Shown: in pieces, positions 1 through 6,107 of the stretch
Position numbering within the stretch: the first letter of the stretch is position 1
Layout of the letters: each line of letters begins with the position of its first letter
Assembly: GCF_900451175.1 (NCBI RefSeq)
Contig: NZ_UGJJ01000001.1
Coordinates: 124,001-188,000 of the forward strand
Source: Kingella potus
Lineage (GTDB): Bacteria > Pseudomonadota > Gammaproteobacteria > Burkholderiales > Neisseriaceae
Length of the DNA stretch: 64,000 nucleotides
Direction: 5' to 3'
Program-made: the position numbers and the translations under genes
The notes under the pieces: model-generated
Told to the model about the DNA's origin: nothing
The model's input: only the letters and a program-made list of their open reading frames with translations
The model's database searches: none

Positions 1-1
1 C

Positions 2-661
2 AAAGCGCAGATCGGCAAAGGAATGTGGGCAATGCCCGACCTCATGGCCGATATGCTGGAACAGAAAATCGCCCATCCCAAAGCCGGTGCCACCACCGCC
101 TGGGTGCCTTCGCCCACCGCCGCCACCCTGCACGCCATGCACTACCATCAGGTAAACGTATTCGACGTGCAAAACCGGCTTGCCGCCCAAGCCCCGGCCG
201 ACTACCTCGGCGAACTGCTCGACATCCCCGCCGCCGCCGACACAGGCTGGAGCGAAGCGGAAAAACAGCAGGAGCTCGACAACAACTGCCAGGGCATCCT
301 CGGCTACGTCGTGCGCTGGGTAGAGCAGGGCGTAGGCTGCTCCAAAGTGCCCGACATCAACAATATCGGCCTGATGGAAGACCGCGCCACCCTGCGCATT
401 TCCAGCCAGCACATCGCCAACTGGCTGCAACACGGCATCGTCTCGGCAGAGCAGGTACGCGCCACGCTCGAGCGCATGGCCGCCGTGGTGGACAAACAAA
501 ACGAAGGCGACAGTGCCTACACCCCGATGGCCGGACGCTTCGACACCTCCCCCGCCTTCCTCGCCGCCTGCGACCTCGTTTTCAAAGGCGCGCAGCAGCC
601 CAACGGCTACACCGAGCCGCTGCTGCACCACTGGCGGCGCGTTGCCAAAGCCGCGAAATAG
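2..661 (+). CDS. glcB: malate synthase G, C-terminal part (5' end outside window)
   Basis: Open from the left edge (reading AQIGKGMWAMPDLM...) to the TAG at 659-661. About 219 residues are present of a family usually near 720. Malate synthase G condenses glyoxylate and acetyl-CoA to malate in the cytoplasm (glyoxylate shunt). Stretches typical of the family are visible: GATTAWVPSPTAATLHAMHY, the ELDNNCQGILGYVVRW block, VPDINNIGLMEDRATLRISS and the C-terminal QPNGYTEPLLHHWR. Codon use is GC-rich like the other chromosomal genes. It is followed directly by a DUS-pair terminator. The identity is secure; the start, N-terminal half and promoter cannot be seen. Confidence 0.95.
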   Translation, partial: KAQIGKGMWAMPDLMADMLEQKIAHPKAGATTAWVPSPTAATLHAMHYHQVNVFDVQNRLAAQAPADYLGELLDIPAAADTGWSEAEKQQELDNNCQGILGYVVRWVEQGVGCSKVPDINNIGLMEDRATLRISSQHIANWLQHGIVSAEQVRATLERMAAVVDKQNEGDSAYTPMAGRFDTSPAFLAACDLVFKGAQQPNGYTEPLLHHWRRVAKAAK

Positions 662-700
662 TTTTCAGACGGCCTCCAAACGGATAAGGCCGTCTGAAAA
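662..700. terminator. DUS-pair hairpin terminator after glcB
   Basis: TTTTCAGACGGCCT at 662-675 pairs with AGGCCGTCTGAAAA at 687-700. Two uptake sequences in opposite orientation form a perfect 14-bp stem one base after the glcB stop. This is the usual Neisseria arrangement in which paired DUS act as a terminator. Confidence 0.8.
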
Positions 701-745
701 CACACCGCATGGCGGCGGGTATGCCGCCCCGCCATGCACACGCTG

Positions 746-781
746 ACAGGCCGTCTGAAAACCCTTTCAGACGGCCTGTTT
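746..781. terminator. second DUS inverted pair in the glcB-DUF711 gap
   Basis: ACAGGCCGTCTGAAAA (from 746) faces TTTCAGACGGCCTGT (to 781) with a very short loop. It can work in either direction. The gap 662-1023 holds this pair, the pair at 662-700 and a lone DUS near 850-862. No gene is seen there. Confidence 0.6.
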
Positions 782-1023
782 CCTTTATTGCCTGCATTTT
801 CCGCTGCCGGATAAAAGTCCGTTCGGCTGCAACACCGTCAAAGCCGCGCTTTCAGACGGCCTGTTCCGCTCTCAGCCTTGAAGAAGCCGCAGCACTCAAC
901 GATAATCCCGCCTCCCTCCTTTTGAACAAAAGCATACCGGCAGCCGTACGGCAAACAGCAAGCCGCCAAGCCTGACGGAACTGTCTGAAAACCCCGTCCG
1001 CCACACACAGCAAAGAAAAAAAC

Positions 1024-2259
1024 ATGACCGCCAACCTGCAATCGCCCGCACTCTGCCGCGTCCGCACCGTAACCGCCTTCACCACCCTGCCGCCCGACAG
1101 CACACAATGGGAAAACGTACTGGCCGATGCCGAACAACAATGCCGCAGCCTCGCCGCCGTTTTTCAGACGGCCGGCTACACCGTCCAAACCCTGCGCATC
1201 GTTTCCAACCCATTCGGCGAATACCTCGACACCGGCAGTCCGGCCGCCGCCCGATCCGGCTTCGCCGCCATCCGCGCCATCCTGCAACGCCTCAACCGCA
1301 GCGGCCTGCGCATCCGTTTTGCCGCCGGCGAAGCACGCACCGCCGCAGAAACCGCCCTCCTGCCCGCGCTCATCCGCGAATACGGCGACCTGTGCAACGC
1401 CTGCGTCAATATCGAAGCAGACGAAAACGGCCTGCCCGACAACGAAACCATCCTCCGCTGCGCCGCCGTCATCAACGACATCGCCCGCACCACGCCGCGC
1501 GGCGAAGGCAACTTCAACTTCACCGTCAATTTCAACTGCCCGCCGCTGATTCCCTACTTTCCCGCCGGCTACCACCGCAGCGCAAACGGCAACTGCCTCG
1601 TCGTCGGCCTCGAAACCCCCGCCCTGCTCGCCGCCGCCCTGCGCAATATCGCCAACCCGCAGCAGGAACACACCGCTTATTTTCAGACGGCCTGCCACGC
1701 CATGCGCGCCGCGCTGCAATACCACACAAGCCGCATCCACAACCTAGCAGAAGAACACAGCGCAGCGGTCAAAAACTGGACATACGCCGGCATCGATACT
1801 TCCGCCGCACCCTCGAAAAACTGCACCTCCATAGTAGAAATCTACCGCCTGCTGCGCGTACCGTATTTCGGTGCGGCGGGTACAGTCGAAGCCTCCGCAC
1901 TCCTTACCCGCGTGTTCAAATCACAGCAAAACATCCGAATGCAGGGCTTCTGCGGCCTGATGCTCGCACCCGCCGAAGATGAAGGCCTCGCTGCTGCCGC
2001 CCGCGCCGGCAGCTTCGACATCCGCGCCCTGCTCACATACAGCAGCGTCTGCGGCATCGGCCTCGACACCGTCCCCATACCCGGCGACACCCCGCCCGAA
2101 AAAACCGCCGCCATCATGCGCGACACCGCCGTCATGGCCTACCGCCTGAACAAACCCCTCACCGTCCGCCTGTTTCCCATCCCCGGCCTGAGGGCAGGGC
2201 AGCACACCGCCTTTGAAAGCAGCGACCTGTGCGACTGCGCCGTACTGGCCGTGCCGTAA
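1024..2259 (+). CDS. DUF711 (UPF0210-type) family protein
   Basis: A 411-aa soluble protein with no signal peptide or membrane segment. The C-terminal block YSSVCGIGLDTVPIPGDTP and the upstream EIYRLLRVPYFGAAGT stretch are what I recognise of the DUF711 family, whose biochemical function is not established. The ATG at 1024 follows a purine-rich AAAGAAAAAAAC stretch. Two DUS lie inside the coding sequence (near 1160-1172 and 1680-1692), read as FQTA, so uptake sequences are tolerated in this gene. A DUS-pair hairpin follows, then pdxJ in the same direction. Family assignment is fairly sure; function is open. Confidence 0.75.
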   Translation: MTANLQSPALCRVRTVTAFTTLPPDSTQWENVLADAEQQCRSLAAVFQTAGYTVQTLRIVSNPFGEYLDTGSPAAARSGFAAIRAILQRLNRSGLRIRFAAGEARTAAETALLPALIREYGDLCNACVNIEADENGLPDNETILRCAAVINDIARTTPRGEGNFNFTVNFNCPPLIPYFPAGYHRSANGNCLVVGLETPALLAAALRNIANPQQEHTAYFQTACHAMRAALQYHTSRIHNLAEEHSAAVKNWTYAGIDTSAAPSKNCTSIVEIYRLLRVPYFGAAGTVEASALLTRVFKSQQNIRMQGFCGLMLAPAEDEGLAAAARAGSFDIRALLTYSSVCGIGLDTVPIPGDTPPEKTAAIMRDTAVMAYRLNKPLTVRLFPIPGLRAGQHTAFESSDLCDCAVLAVP

Positions 2260-2264
2260 ACCTA

Positions 2265-2304
2265 TTTTCAGACGGCATCCGACACCCCGGAGGCCGTCTG
2301 AAAA
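2265..2304. terminator. imperfect DUS-pair hairpin between DUF711 gene and pdxJ
   Basis: TTTTCAGACGGC at 2265-2276 pairs with GCCGTCTGAAAA at 2293-2304. The left copy ends in ..GGCAT rather than ..GGCCT. It lies just upstream of pdxJ, so it could separate or attenuate the two transcription units. Confidence 0.6.
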
Positions 2305-2345
2305 CACCATCCGCCCGTTTCCAAACCAACTCCGAAAGAACACCC

Positions 2346-3074
2346 ATGCTGTTAGGAATCAACATCGACCACGTCGCCACCCTGCGCAACGCACGCGGCA
2401 CCACCTATCCCAGCCCGCTCGAAGCCGCGCTTACCGCCGAAACCCACGGCGCAGACTACATCACCCTCCACCTGCGCGAAGACCGCCGCCACATCCGAGA
2501 CGACGACGTAGCCGCCATCGCCCGTGCCGTACGCACCCACATCAACCTGGAAATGGCACTCACCGAAGAAATGCTCGAACACGCCCTGCGCATCCGTCCG
2601 CAAGACGTATGCATCGTCCCCGAAAAACGGCAGGAAATTACCACCGAAGGCGGCCTGGACGTACGCGCACAGCAGCGGAAAATTGCCGATTACACCCGCA
2701 TCCTCAGCCAAGCCGGCATACGTGTCTCCCTATTTATCGATGCCGACGAAGCCCAAATCCAAGCCGCCGCCGACGCAGGAGCCCCTGTCGTCGAACTGCA
2801 CACCGGCGCATACGCCGACGCAGCCGGACACAACGAACGCTCCCGCGAACTGGCGCGGATAGAAGAGGGCGCATATTTCGCTTCCGAGCGCGGCCTGATT
2901 GTCAATGCCGGCCACGGCCTCAACATCCACAACGTTGCCCCGATCGCAAAAATCCTGCCGGTGTCCGAACTCAACATCGGCCACGCCCTCATCGCCCAAG
3001 CCCTGTTTCTCGGCCTGCCCGCCGCCGTCCGCCAAATGAAAGAAACCATCCACCGCGCCCGCAACGAAGTCTGA
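2346..3074 (+). CDS. pdxJ: pyridoxine 5'-phosphate synthase PdxJ
   Basis: Condenses 1-deoxy-D-xylulose 5-phosphate with 1-amino-3-hydroxyacetone phosphate to pyridoxine 5'-phosphate, the last ring-forming step of DXP-dependent vitamin B6 synthesis (cytoplasm). The 242-aa product has the normal family length. It starts MLLGINIDHVATLRNARGT and contains GADYITLHLREDRRHI, the VVELHTGAYAD region and GLIVNAGHGLNIHN, all characteristic TIM-barrel active-site stretches. The ATG at 2346 is preferred over a longer in-frame extension from 2229 because it gives the family N-terminus. A rho-independent terminator follows at 3159-3184. Confidence 0.96.
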   Translation: MLLGINIDHVATLRNARGTTYPSPLEAALTAETHGADYITLHLREDRRHIRDDDVAAIARAVRTHINLEMALTEEMLEHALRIRPQDVCIVPEKRQEITTEGGLDVRAQQRKIADYTRILSQAGIRVSLFIDADEAQIQAAADAGAPVVELHTGAYADAAGHNERSRELARIEEGAYFASERGLIVNAGHGLNIHNVAPIAKILPVSELNIGHALIAQALFLGLPAAVRQMKETIHRARNEV

Positions 3075-3158
3075 ACGAAATATCAGGCCGTCTGAAACCC
3101 CGTCAGCGAGTCGCCAGCATTTGCTAAGGTGGCGGGCTTTTGCCGCCGTCCGTAAAAT

Positions 3159-3190
3159 AAGCCTTACATTCTCATGTAAGGCTTTGTTTT
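3159..3190 (+). terminator. rho-independent terminator downstream of pdxJ
   Basis: AAGCCTTACAT (3159-3169) pairs with ATGTAAGGCTT (3174-3184) and is followed by TGTTTT. An 11-bp perfect stem with a 4-nt loop and a T-rich tail fits a classic intrinsic terminator. Confidence 0.8.
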
Positions 3191-3193
3191 GTC

Positions 3194-3352
3194 ATGCGTA
3201 ACGCTTCGCAATGGCTGGATTTGTTCAAATCCCGCGCGGGAATCCTCTCCGATTACGCGCTTGCCCGGCATTGGTCGGTTTCATCCGCCCGCATCAGCCA
3301 ATACCGCAGCGGACGGCTGCCGCTGGCCTTTGCGCTGGAAATTGCCGACTGA
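3194..3352 (+). CDS. small helix-turn-helix protein, phage-type (probably a remnant)
   Basis: A 52-aa ORF, MRNASQWLDLFKSRAGILSD... The segment LARHWSVSSARISQYRSGRL reads as a helix-turn-helix, as in small phage or plasmid repressor-like proteins that start with a similar WLDLFK helix. Such proteins are usually longer, so this may be truncated. No convincing ribosome-binding site precedes the ATG, which lies ten bases after the pdxJ terminator stem. It belongs to a cluster of three tiny ORFs between pdxJ and the left dif site, outside the intact prophage. Expression is doubtful. Confidence 0.45.
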   Translation: MRNASQWLDLFKSRAGILSDYALARHWSVSSARISQYRSGRLPLAFALEIAD

Positions 3353-3407
3353 ATGGTTCAACAACGGGAAAAGCCCTACCGGAGTAGGGCTCAACTGGGA
3401 GAAGAAA

Positions 3408-3473
3408 ATGAAGCTGCATCTTCAGATTCTCATCTTGGTTGTCCTTTTGCTGTTAAGCGGTAAAGCTTATTAA
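3408..3473 (+). CDS. 21-aa hydrophobic peptide, phage-remnant cluster
   Basis: MKLHLQILILVVLLLLSGKA plus a final Y: one membrane helix, or a short leader-like peptide. A GGAG six bases before the ATG is a good ribosome-binding site, which is the main argument that it is real. Just downstream lies an inverted repeat (CTAGGCGGC 3485-3493 with GCCGCCTAG 3504-3512) that may end transcription. Function unknown. Confidence 0.35.
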   Translation: MKLHLQILILVVLLLLSGKAY

Positions 3474-3484
3474 GGACTAACCAG

Positions 3485-3512
3485 CTAGGCGGCGGGTTCA
3501 GCTGCCGCCTAG
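3485..3512. repeat. 9-bp inverted repeat (hairpin) between small phage-remnant ORFs
   Basis: CTAGGCGGC at 3485-3493 pairs perfectly with GCCGCCTAG at 3504-3512 around a 10-nt loop. No T-tract follows, so it may be an attenuator or a relic terminator rather than a strong one. Confidence 0.5.
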
Positions 3513-3555
3513 TCCCAATATTACTTAAATCTCCATAACGAATCAAGGAAAAAAG

Positions 3556-3723
3556 ATGGCTTTAACCCGTTCGGAAATCAACCGCCGCAGCGAGGAAAAA
3601 CGCGGCATCCGGCAAAAGGCTTTCAAGCTGGAAAAAGAAATCTTCGAGTTGTTCGAACGGAAAAATCACAATCCGCAACGTTTGAGGCCGTCTGAAACCC
3701 CGCCCGCATGGCGGCTGTTTTGA
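3556..3723 (+). CDS. 55-aa basic protein, truncated phage-type gene abutting attL
   Basis: MALTRSEINRRSEEKRGIRQ... is rich in Arg, Lys and Glu, with one probable amphipathic helix (FKLEKEIFELFERK). I associate this kind of start with small proteins carried by neisserial filamentous prophages, possibly ribbon-helix-helix DNA binders. The C-terminus LRPSETPPAWRLF is partly encoded by a DUS (3687-3698) and looks unrelated to the rest, suggesting truncation and read-through into intergenic sequence. AAGGAA gives a good ribosome-binding site. The TGA (3721-3723) touches the dif-like site, so this gene was probably cut by recombination there. Confidence 0.4.
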   Translation: MALTRSEINRRSEEKRGIRQKAFKLEKEIFELFERKNHNPQRLRPSETPPAWRLF

Positions 3724-3750
3724 GTTCGCATAATTTATATTATGTGTAAT
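3723..3750. other. dif-like XerC/XerD site, left end of prophage (attL)
   Basis: AGTTCGCATAA (XerC arm, 3723-3733), TTTATA (central region), TTATGTGTAAT (XerD arm). The known neisserial dif site, as I recall it, has AGTTCGCATAA, TGTATA and TTATGTTAAAT. The left arm matches exactly while the XerD arm deviates. The 21-nt core at 3725-3745 recurs exactly at 11951-11971, giving a unit of 8226 bp. Confidence 0.85.
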
Positions 3751-3843
3751 TTCAATGCATTAGAAAATTTTAGCACAAAATTGCAAATTTATGATAAGCT
3801 CAAATTTCACATTTAAACAACACTTTTACGGGAAATTTAACAG

Positions 3844-4050
3844 ATGGCGTTCTACATATTTTTAATAGGGGCAATCGGCATTGGGCTGATAATCGTCATA
3901 GAATTAATTTTTGATGGCCTGTTTTTCAAATGGTGCAAAAAACAAGACCAAATTGCAGAAATAGAATTAAATGCACTACTCAAAAAAACGGAAAATGAAT
4001 TTTTTGAACAATTAAAACCCTTTTTGGATGAAACAAAGGAAAAAAACTAA
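3844..4050 (+). CDS. 68-aa single-pass membrane protein, prophage cargo
   Basis: An N-terminal hydrophobic segment (about residues 3-29, IFLIGAIGIGLIIVIELIF core) is followed by a charged cytoplasmic-type tail rich in Glu and Lys, likely helical. The first residues and GGGAA upstream of the ATG make translation plausible. It is followed without a gap by a second small membrane protein (TAA at 4048-4050, ATG at 4051), so the two are probably co-transcribed and may act together. It sits at the left end of the prophage, transcribed away from attL and opposite to the morphogenesis genes. I do not recognise a family. Small phage membrane proteins can exclude other phages, but nothing here proves that. 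Confidence 0.6.
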   Translation: MAFYIFLIGAIGIGLIIVIELIFDGLFFKWCKKQDQIAEIELNALLKKTENEFFEQLKPFLDETKEKN

Positions 4051-4272
4051 ATGGAAGTTTCAAAATTCATGATATTCAGCGGGCTAACAATCTCCGTATT
4101 TTCAATCATCGTAACGATTGCCCTTATTTACTTCGGTTGCAAAATAGCCATGCAATACGAAAAAGAAAAAAAAGCAGAAAAAGCAAAAGACCAACAAATT
4201 AAACTTGATATGCTTGCAGCATTGCAAAAGCTGGCCGAACAAAAGGAGAAAGGGCAGGGCGGTAATACCTGA
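4051..4272 (+). CDS. 73-aa single-pass membrane protein, prophage cargo
   Basis: One transmembrane helix at about residues 7-31 (FMIFSGLTISVFSIIVTIAL) is followed by a highly charged Lys/Glu/Ala/Gln tail that should form a long helix or coiled coil. The layout is the same as in the preceding gene, suggesting paralogous or partner proteins. AAGGA lies about nine bases before the ATG. The ORF ends at 4272 and is followed by an intrinsic terminator (4384-4408). No known family recognised. Confidence 0.6.
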   Translation: MEVSKFMIFSGLTISVFSIIVTIALIYFGCKIAMQYEKEKKAEKAKDQQIKLDMLAALQKLAEQKEKGQGGNT

Positions 4273-4295
4273 ACCCCGCTTTTTTTTCTATTGAA

Positions 4296-4350
4296 CCCAC
4301 CCTAACACTTGCTACAAAGAAGATGCTTTTACGCAAGTGTTTTCCCTCCC
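4296..4350. repeat. CCCACCC-bounded hairpin H1
   Basis: CCCACCC (4296-4302), then AACACTTGC (4304-4312) pairing perfectly with GCAAGTGTT (4333-4341), then CCCTCCC (4344-4350). It follows the pair of small membrane genes. It has the same C-tract/hairpin/C-tract layout as other elements in this zone, although its stem sequence is unrelated to theirs. Confidence 0.6.
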
Positions 4351-4383
4351 TTCTCCGCTTCGCTTCGCGCTGCGCTTAACCTT

Positions 4384-4408
4384 CGCCCTTTGGGGCGTTC
4401 TTTTTTTT
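4384..4408 (+). terminator. intrinsic terminator of the small membrane-protein operon
   Basis: CGCCC (4384-4388) pairs with GGGCG (4393-4397), followed after TTC by eight T residues (4401-4408). It is oriented to stop transcription of 3844-4272. Confidence 0.75.
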
Positions 4409-4487
4409 AGCTTCCCCCGCCAGCGGGCGGGGTCGGGCTTGAATTCTGTAAAGTGGCTAAACTACACCCACTAACACAACTCAACTA

Positions 4488-4517
4488 AAAACGGCCGATG
4501 ATATGATCGGCCGTTTT
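4488..4517. terminator. 12-bp perfect hairpin, bidirectional terminator-like
   Basis: AAAACGGCCGAT (4488-4499) pairs with ATCGGCCGTTTT (4506-4517) around GATATG. A-tract and T-tract flanks make it a possible intrinsic terminator on either strand. On the single-stranded phage genome it would be a stable stem. Confidence 0.7.
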
Positions 4518-4573
4518 CATTTTCGCACGGGTGTTCTAATCCCTAAGCTCTGCGCCCTCCGGTTGCATTATGT

Positions 4574-4632
4574 CCCACCCAGCCGGAAAGACGAAAGCAA
4601 AAGGGCTTTTGCCTTTCCGGCTCTCCCATCCC
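4574..4632. repeat. CCCACCC-bounded hairpin H2
   Basis: CCCACCC (4574-4580). AGCCGGAAAG (4581-4590) pairs with CTTTCCGGCT (4613-4622), and inside it GCAAAAG (4597-4603) pairs with CTTTTGC (4606-4612). CCCATCCC follows at 4625-4632. It is a 17-bp stem with one six-base bulge. No coding ORF is credible across it. Confidence 0.65.
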
Positions 4633-4639
4633 TTTTAAA

Positions 4640-4767
4640 CCCACCCAAACGCGACGCACCCGAAAGGGTAGGCTGTTTTTTCCAGTTTCTTTCAAAATAT
4701 CATTTGATTTTGAAAAAACTGGAAACAAACCGCCACTTTTTGCCTTTCGAGCGCATCACTCCCACCC
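4640..4767. repeat. CCCACCC-bounded long hairpin module, copy 1
   Basis: Bounded by CCCACCC at 4640-4646 and 4761-4767. Inner stem: CCAGTT..TTCAAAAT (4682-4698) with ATTTTGAA..AACTGG (about 4707-4722). Outer stem: CGAAAGG (4661-4667) with CCTTTCG (4743-4749). The apical part is nearly identical in copies 2 (5566-5689) and 3 (5977-6105), while the stem arms differ in a compensating way. Confidence 0.75.
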
Positions 4768-4820
4768 TTTTTTTTCGGTACCGGAGATGCTGGCACAAGG
4801 CCGAGCAGCAACCCGTTACG

Positions 4821-5107
4821 TTACAAGGCCGCTTTGATTCGGGCGGGGGCTGTCAGCCCAGTCATCGCAGGCGTTCATATGGGTCTACGTGATTAAAAAA
4901 AATTTGGATTGGAAAGTAAAGCGGTATTCATAACGAAATGTAAAGAGCATGAGAAAGCAAGTAGGCTTTCCCATGCTCTTTACATTTCGCTACAAACCTT
5001 CCGCTTTACTTTCCAATCCAAATTTTTTTGAAACACTCCGCCCCATACGAACTGCGATAACTGGACCGACAGCTATAAACCCCGCCCGAATCAAAGCGGC
5101 CTTGTAA
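4821..5107. repeat. ~287-nt multi-stem palindrome, candidate phage replication origin/packaging structure
   Basis: Nested stems: 4821-4848 with 5080-5107 (28 bp perfect); 4849-4854 with 5068-5073; 4858-4883 with 5042-5064 (interrupted); 4896-4924 with 5001-5029 (29 bp perfect); 4934-4951 with 4972-4989 (18 bp perfect); 4953-4958 with 4965-4970 around the apical loop AAGTAG. A further GCTGGC/GCCAGC pair (4789-4794, 5131-5136) may extend it. No ORF is credible inside. Inovirus intergenic regions carry hairpins for plus- and minus-strand origins and packaging, and this is the strongest candidate here; that role is inferred. Confidence 0.8.
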
Positions 5108-5196
5108 CTTCACTAGCTGTTTGCCCCGCCGCCAGCTCCTCCAGTCCCGAGCTGTATGGGGGCATACCTTTTTAACCATAGTTAAGGAAATTTGTT

Positions 5197-5529
5197 ATGT
5201 ACTATTATTTCAATACTGAAAAACTTGAATTTGCAGAATATGACGCAGACGACTTAATTCTTTATTTTATTAAAGAGTGCGAAAGGGGAGGCTGTTACGG
5301 TCCCGTTTATTGGCACGATGATGAAACAGGCTTCATCATGCGCCTAAACGAAGCCGGAAACGACGAACCGCTTTATAACCGGCCTTTCACAAAGGCAGAT
5401 GCGAAAATTATATTACTTGGAATCGCAGAATTTTACATTGAACAAAAAAATCTACCCGTATTCCGGCATTACATGGAGGCCGTAGATTACGCCCTAGAGT
5501 ATATGCGCGATTTACTCCTGAATAAATAA
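5197..5529 (+). CDS. 110-aa acidic protein of unknown function, prophage cargo
   Basis: A soluble, acidic and aromatic-rich protein (starts MYYYFNTEKLEFAEYDADDL) with no signal peptide or membrane helix. The second half (KADAKIILLGIAEFYIEQKN and onward) is predicted helical. AAGGA eight bases upstream of the ATG is a strong ribosome-binding site. It lies between the giant palindrome and a hairpin terminator at 5537-5556, followed by hairpin module copy 2. I do not recognise a family. Position in the variable region next to the 3' end of zot suggests a lysogenic-conversion or anti-phage gene, but that is inference. Confidence 0.65.
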   Translation: MYYYFNTEKLEFAEYDADDLILYFIKECERGGCYGPVYWHDDETGFIMRLNEAGNDEPLYNRPFTKADAKIILLGIAEFYIEQKNLPVFRHYMEAVDYALEYMRDLLLNK

Positions 5530-5536
5530 AGCGCAA

Positions 5537-5556
5537 CCGCCCGAGTTTTCGGGCGG
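5537..5556 (+). terminator. hairpin after the 110-aa cargo gene
   Basis: CCGCCCGA (5537-5544) pairs with TCGGGCGG (5549-5556) around GTTT, seven bases after the stop codon. It lacks a T-run but is very stable. Confidence 0.6.
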
Positions 5557-5565
5557 CACGCGCTG

Positions 5566-5689
5566 CCCACCCTAAGCACTTTTGAAATGAAGACGGTTTT
5601 TTTCAGTTTCTTTCAAAATGTAATTTGATTTTGAAAAAACTGAAAACAAACCGCCACATAAAGCATTTCAATTCATGCTTTACCCACCC
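5566..5689. repeat. CCCACCC-bounded long hairpin module, copy 2
   Basis: CCCACCC at 5566-5572 and 5683-5689. Inner stem TTTCAGTT..TTCAAAAT with ATTTTGAA..AACTGAAA (about 5600-5646). Outer stem TTGAAATG (5582-5589) with CATTTCAA (5664-5671) and AGCA (5575-5578) with TGCT (5676-5679). The outer stem shares no sequence with copy 1 but keeps the pairing. It separates the 110-aa and 74-aa genes. Confidence 0.75.
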
Positions 5690-5709
5690 TAAATTTAAGG
5701 AATATCAAA

Positions 5710-5934
5710 ATGAAAAAAATTGACAGAATCAGAAACTATATAAAAAACAGAGTATTATCCTGCGGAATAAATGAAGCAATTACAGAAGCAAGCGAAAAAT
5801 TCGACGTATTTATTTATAAGGATTTTCCCCATGAATATACGAAAATCAGAGTAGATTTTGTAGATTTGGAAATTTTCACAAACAAAACAAAAAGACATAT
5901 CGGCAGAATTTCAGTTAATAAAACACTTTTTTAA
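5710..5934 (+). CDS. 74-aa basic protein of unknown function, prophage cargo
   Basis: A Lys/Ile-rich soluble protein (MKKIDRIRNYIKNRVLSCGI start). The first half looks helical and the second half beta-rich (VDFVDLEIF, RHIGRISVN). AAGGAATATCAAA-ATG is a good ribosome-binding site. A DUS-containing hairpin (5945-5970) follows as terminator, then hairpin module copy 3. Very AT-rich compared with the chromosome. No family recognised. Confidence 0.6.
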   Translation: MKKIDRIRNYIKNRVLSCGINEAITEASEKFDVFIYKDFPHEYTKIRVDFVDLEIFTNKTKRHIGRISVNKTLF

Positions 5935-5944
5935 TTAATTAAAT

Positions 5945-5970
5945 AGGCCGTCTGAATTTTCAGGCGGCCT
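5945..5970 (+). terminator. terminator built on a canonical DUS inside the prophage
   Basis: AGGCCGTCTGAA (5945-5956) is a full 12-mer uptake sequence. AGGCCGTCTG pairs with CAGGCGGCCT (5961-5970) with one mismatch, and TTTA follows. It is the only complete DUS seen between the two dif sites. Confidence 0.75.
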
Positions 5971-5976
5971 TTACTT

Positions 5977-6105
5977 CCCACCCAATCCGCCGCACCGAAA
6001 GGGTAGGGCGGTTTTTCGGGATTTCTTTCAAAATGTAATTTGATTTTGAAAAAATCACGAACAAACTGCCATTTTTTTGCCTTCGGCCAGCGGCGAAACC
6101 CACCC
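5977..6105. repeat. CCCACCC-bounded long hairpin module, copy 3
   Basis: CCCACCC at 5977-5983 and 6099-6105. Inner stem GATT..TTCAAAAT with ATTTTGAA..AATC (about 6020-6056). Outer stem CCGAAAGG with CCTTCGG (6081-6087). It ends two bases before the zot stop codon, so it lies between convergent transcription from the cargo genes and from zot. Confidence 0.75.
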
Positions 6106-6107
6106 AG

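Noticed and set aside
2213..3127. arginine/proline-rich ORF overlapping pdxJ
   Set aside because: A frame-shifted shadow typical of GC-rich coding DNA; so are 25-687, 1107-1982 and similar ORFs.
3353..3463. 36-codon ORF starting right after the HTH gene stop (TGA-ATG)
   Set aside because: No ribosome-binding site and no protein-like pattern; the better-supported peptide at 3408 overlaps it in another frame.
4503..4892. 129-codon plus-strand ORF in the prophage
   Set aside because: It runs through two CCCACCC-bounded hairpins and into the giant palindrome, has low-complexity composition, no ribosome-binding site and no protein-like pattern.
4296..6105. CRISPR array, because of repeated hairpins
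   Set aside because: Repeats are few, long, far apart and separated by genes; there are no uniform spacers and no cas genes.
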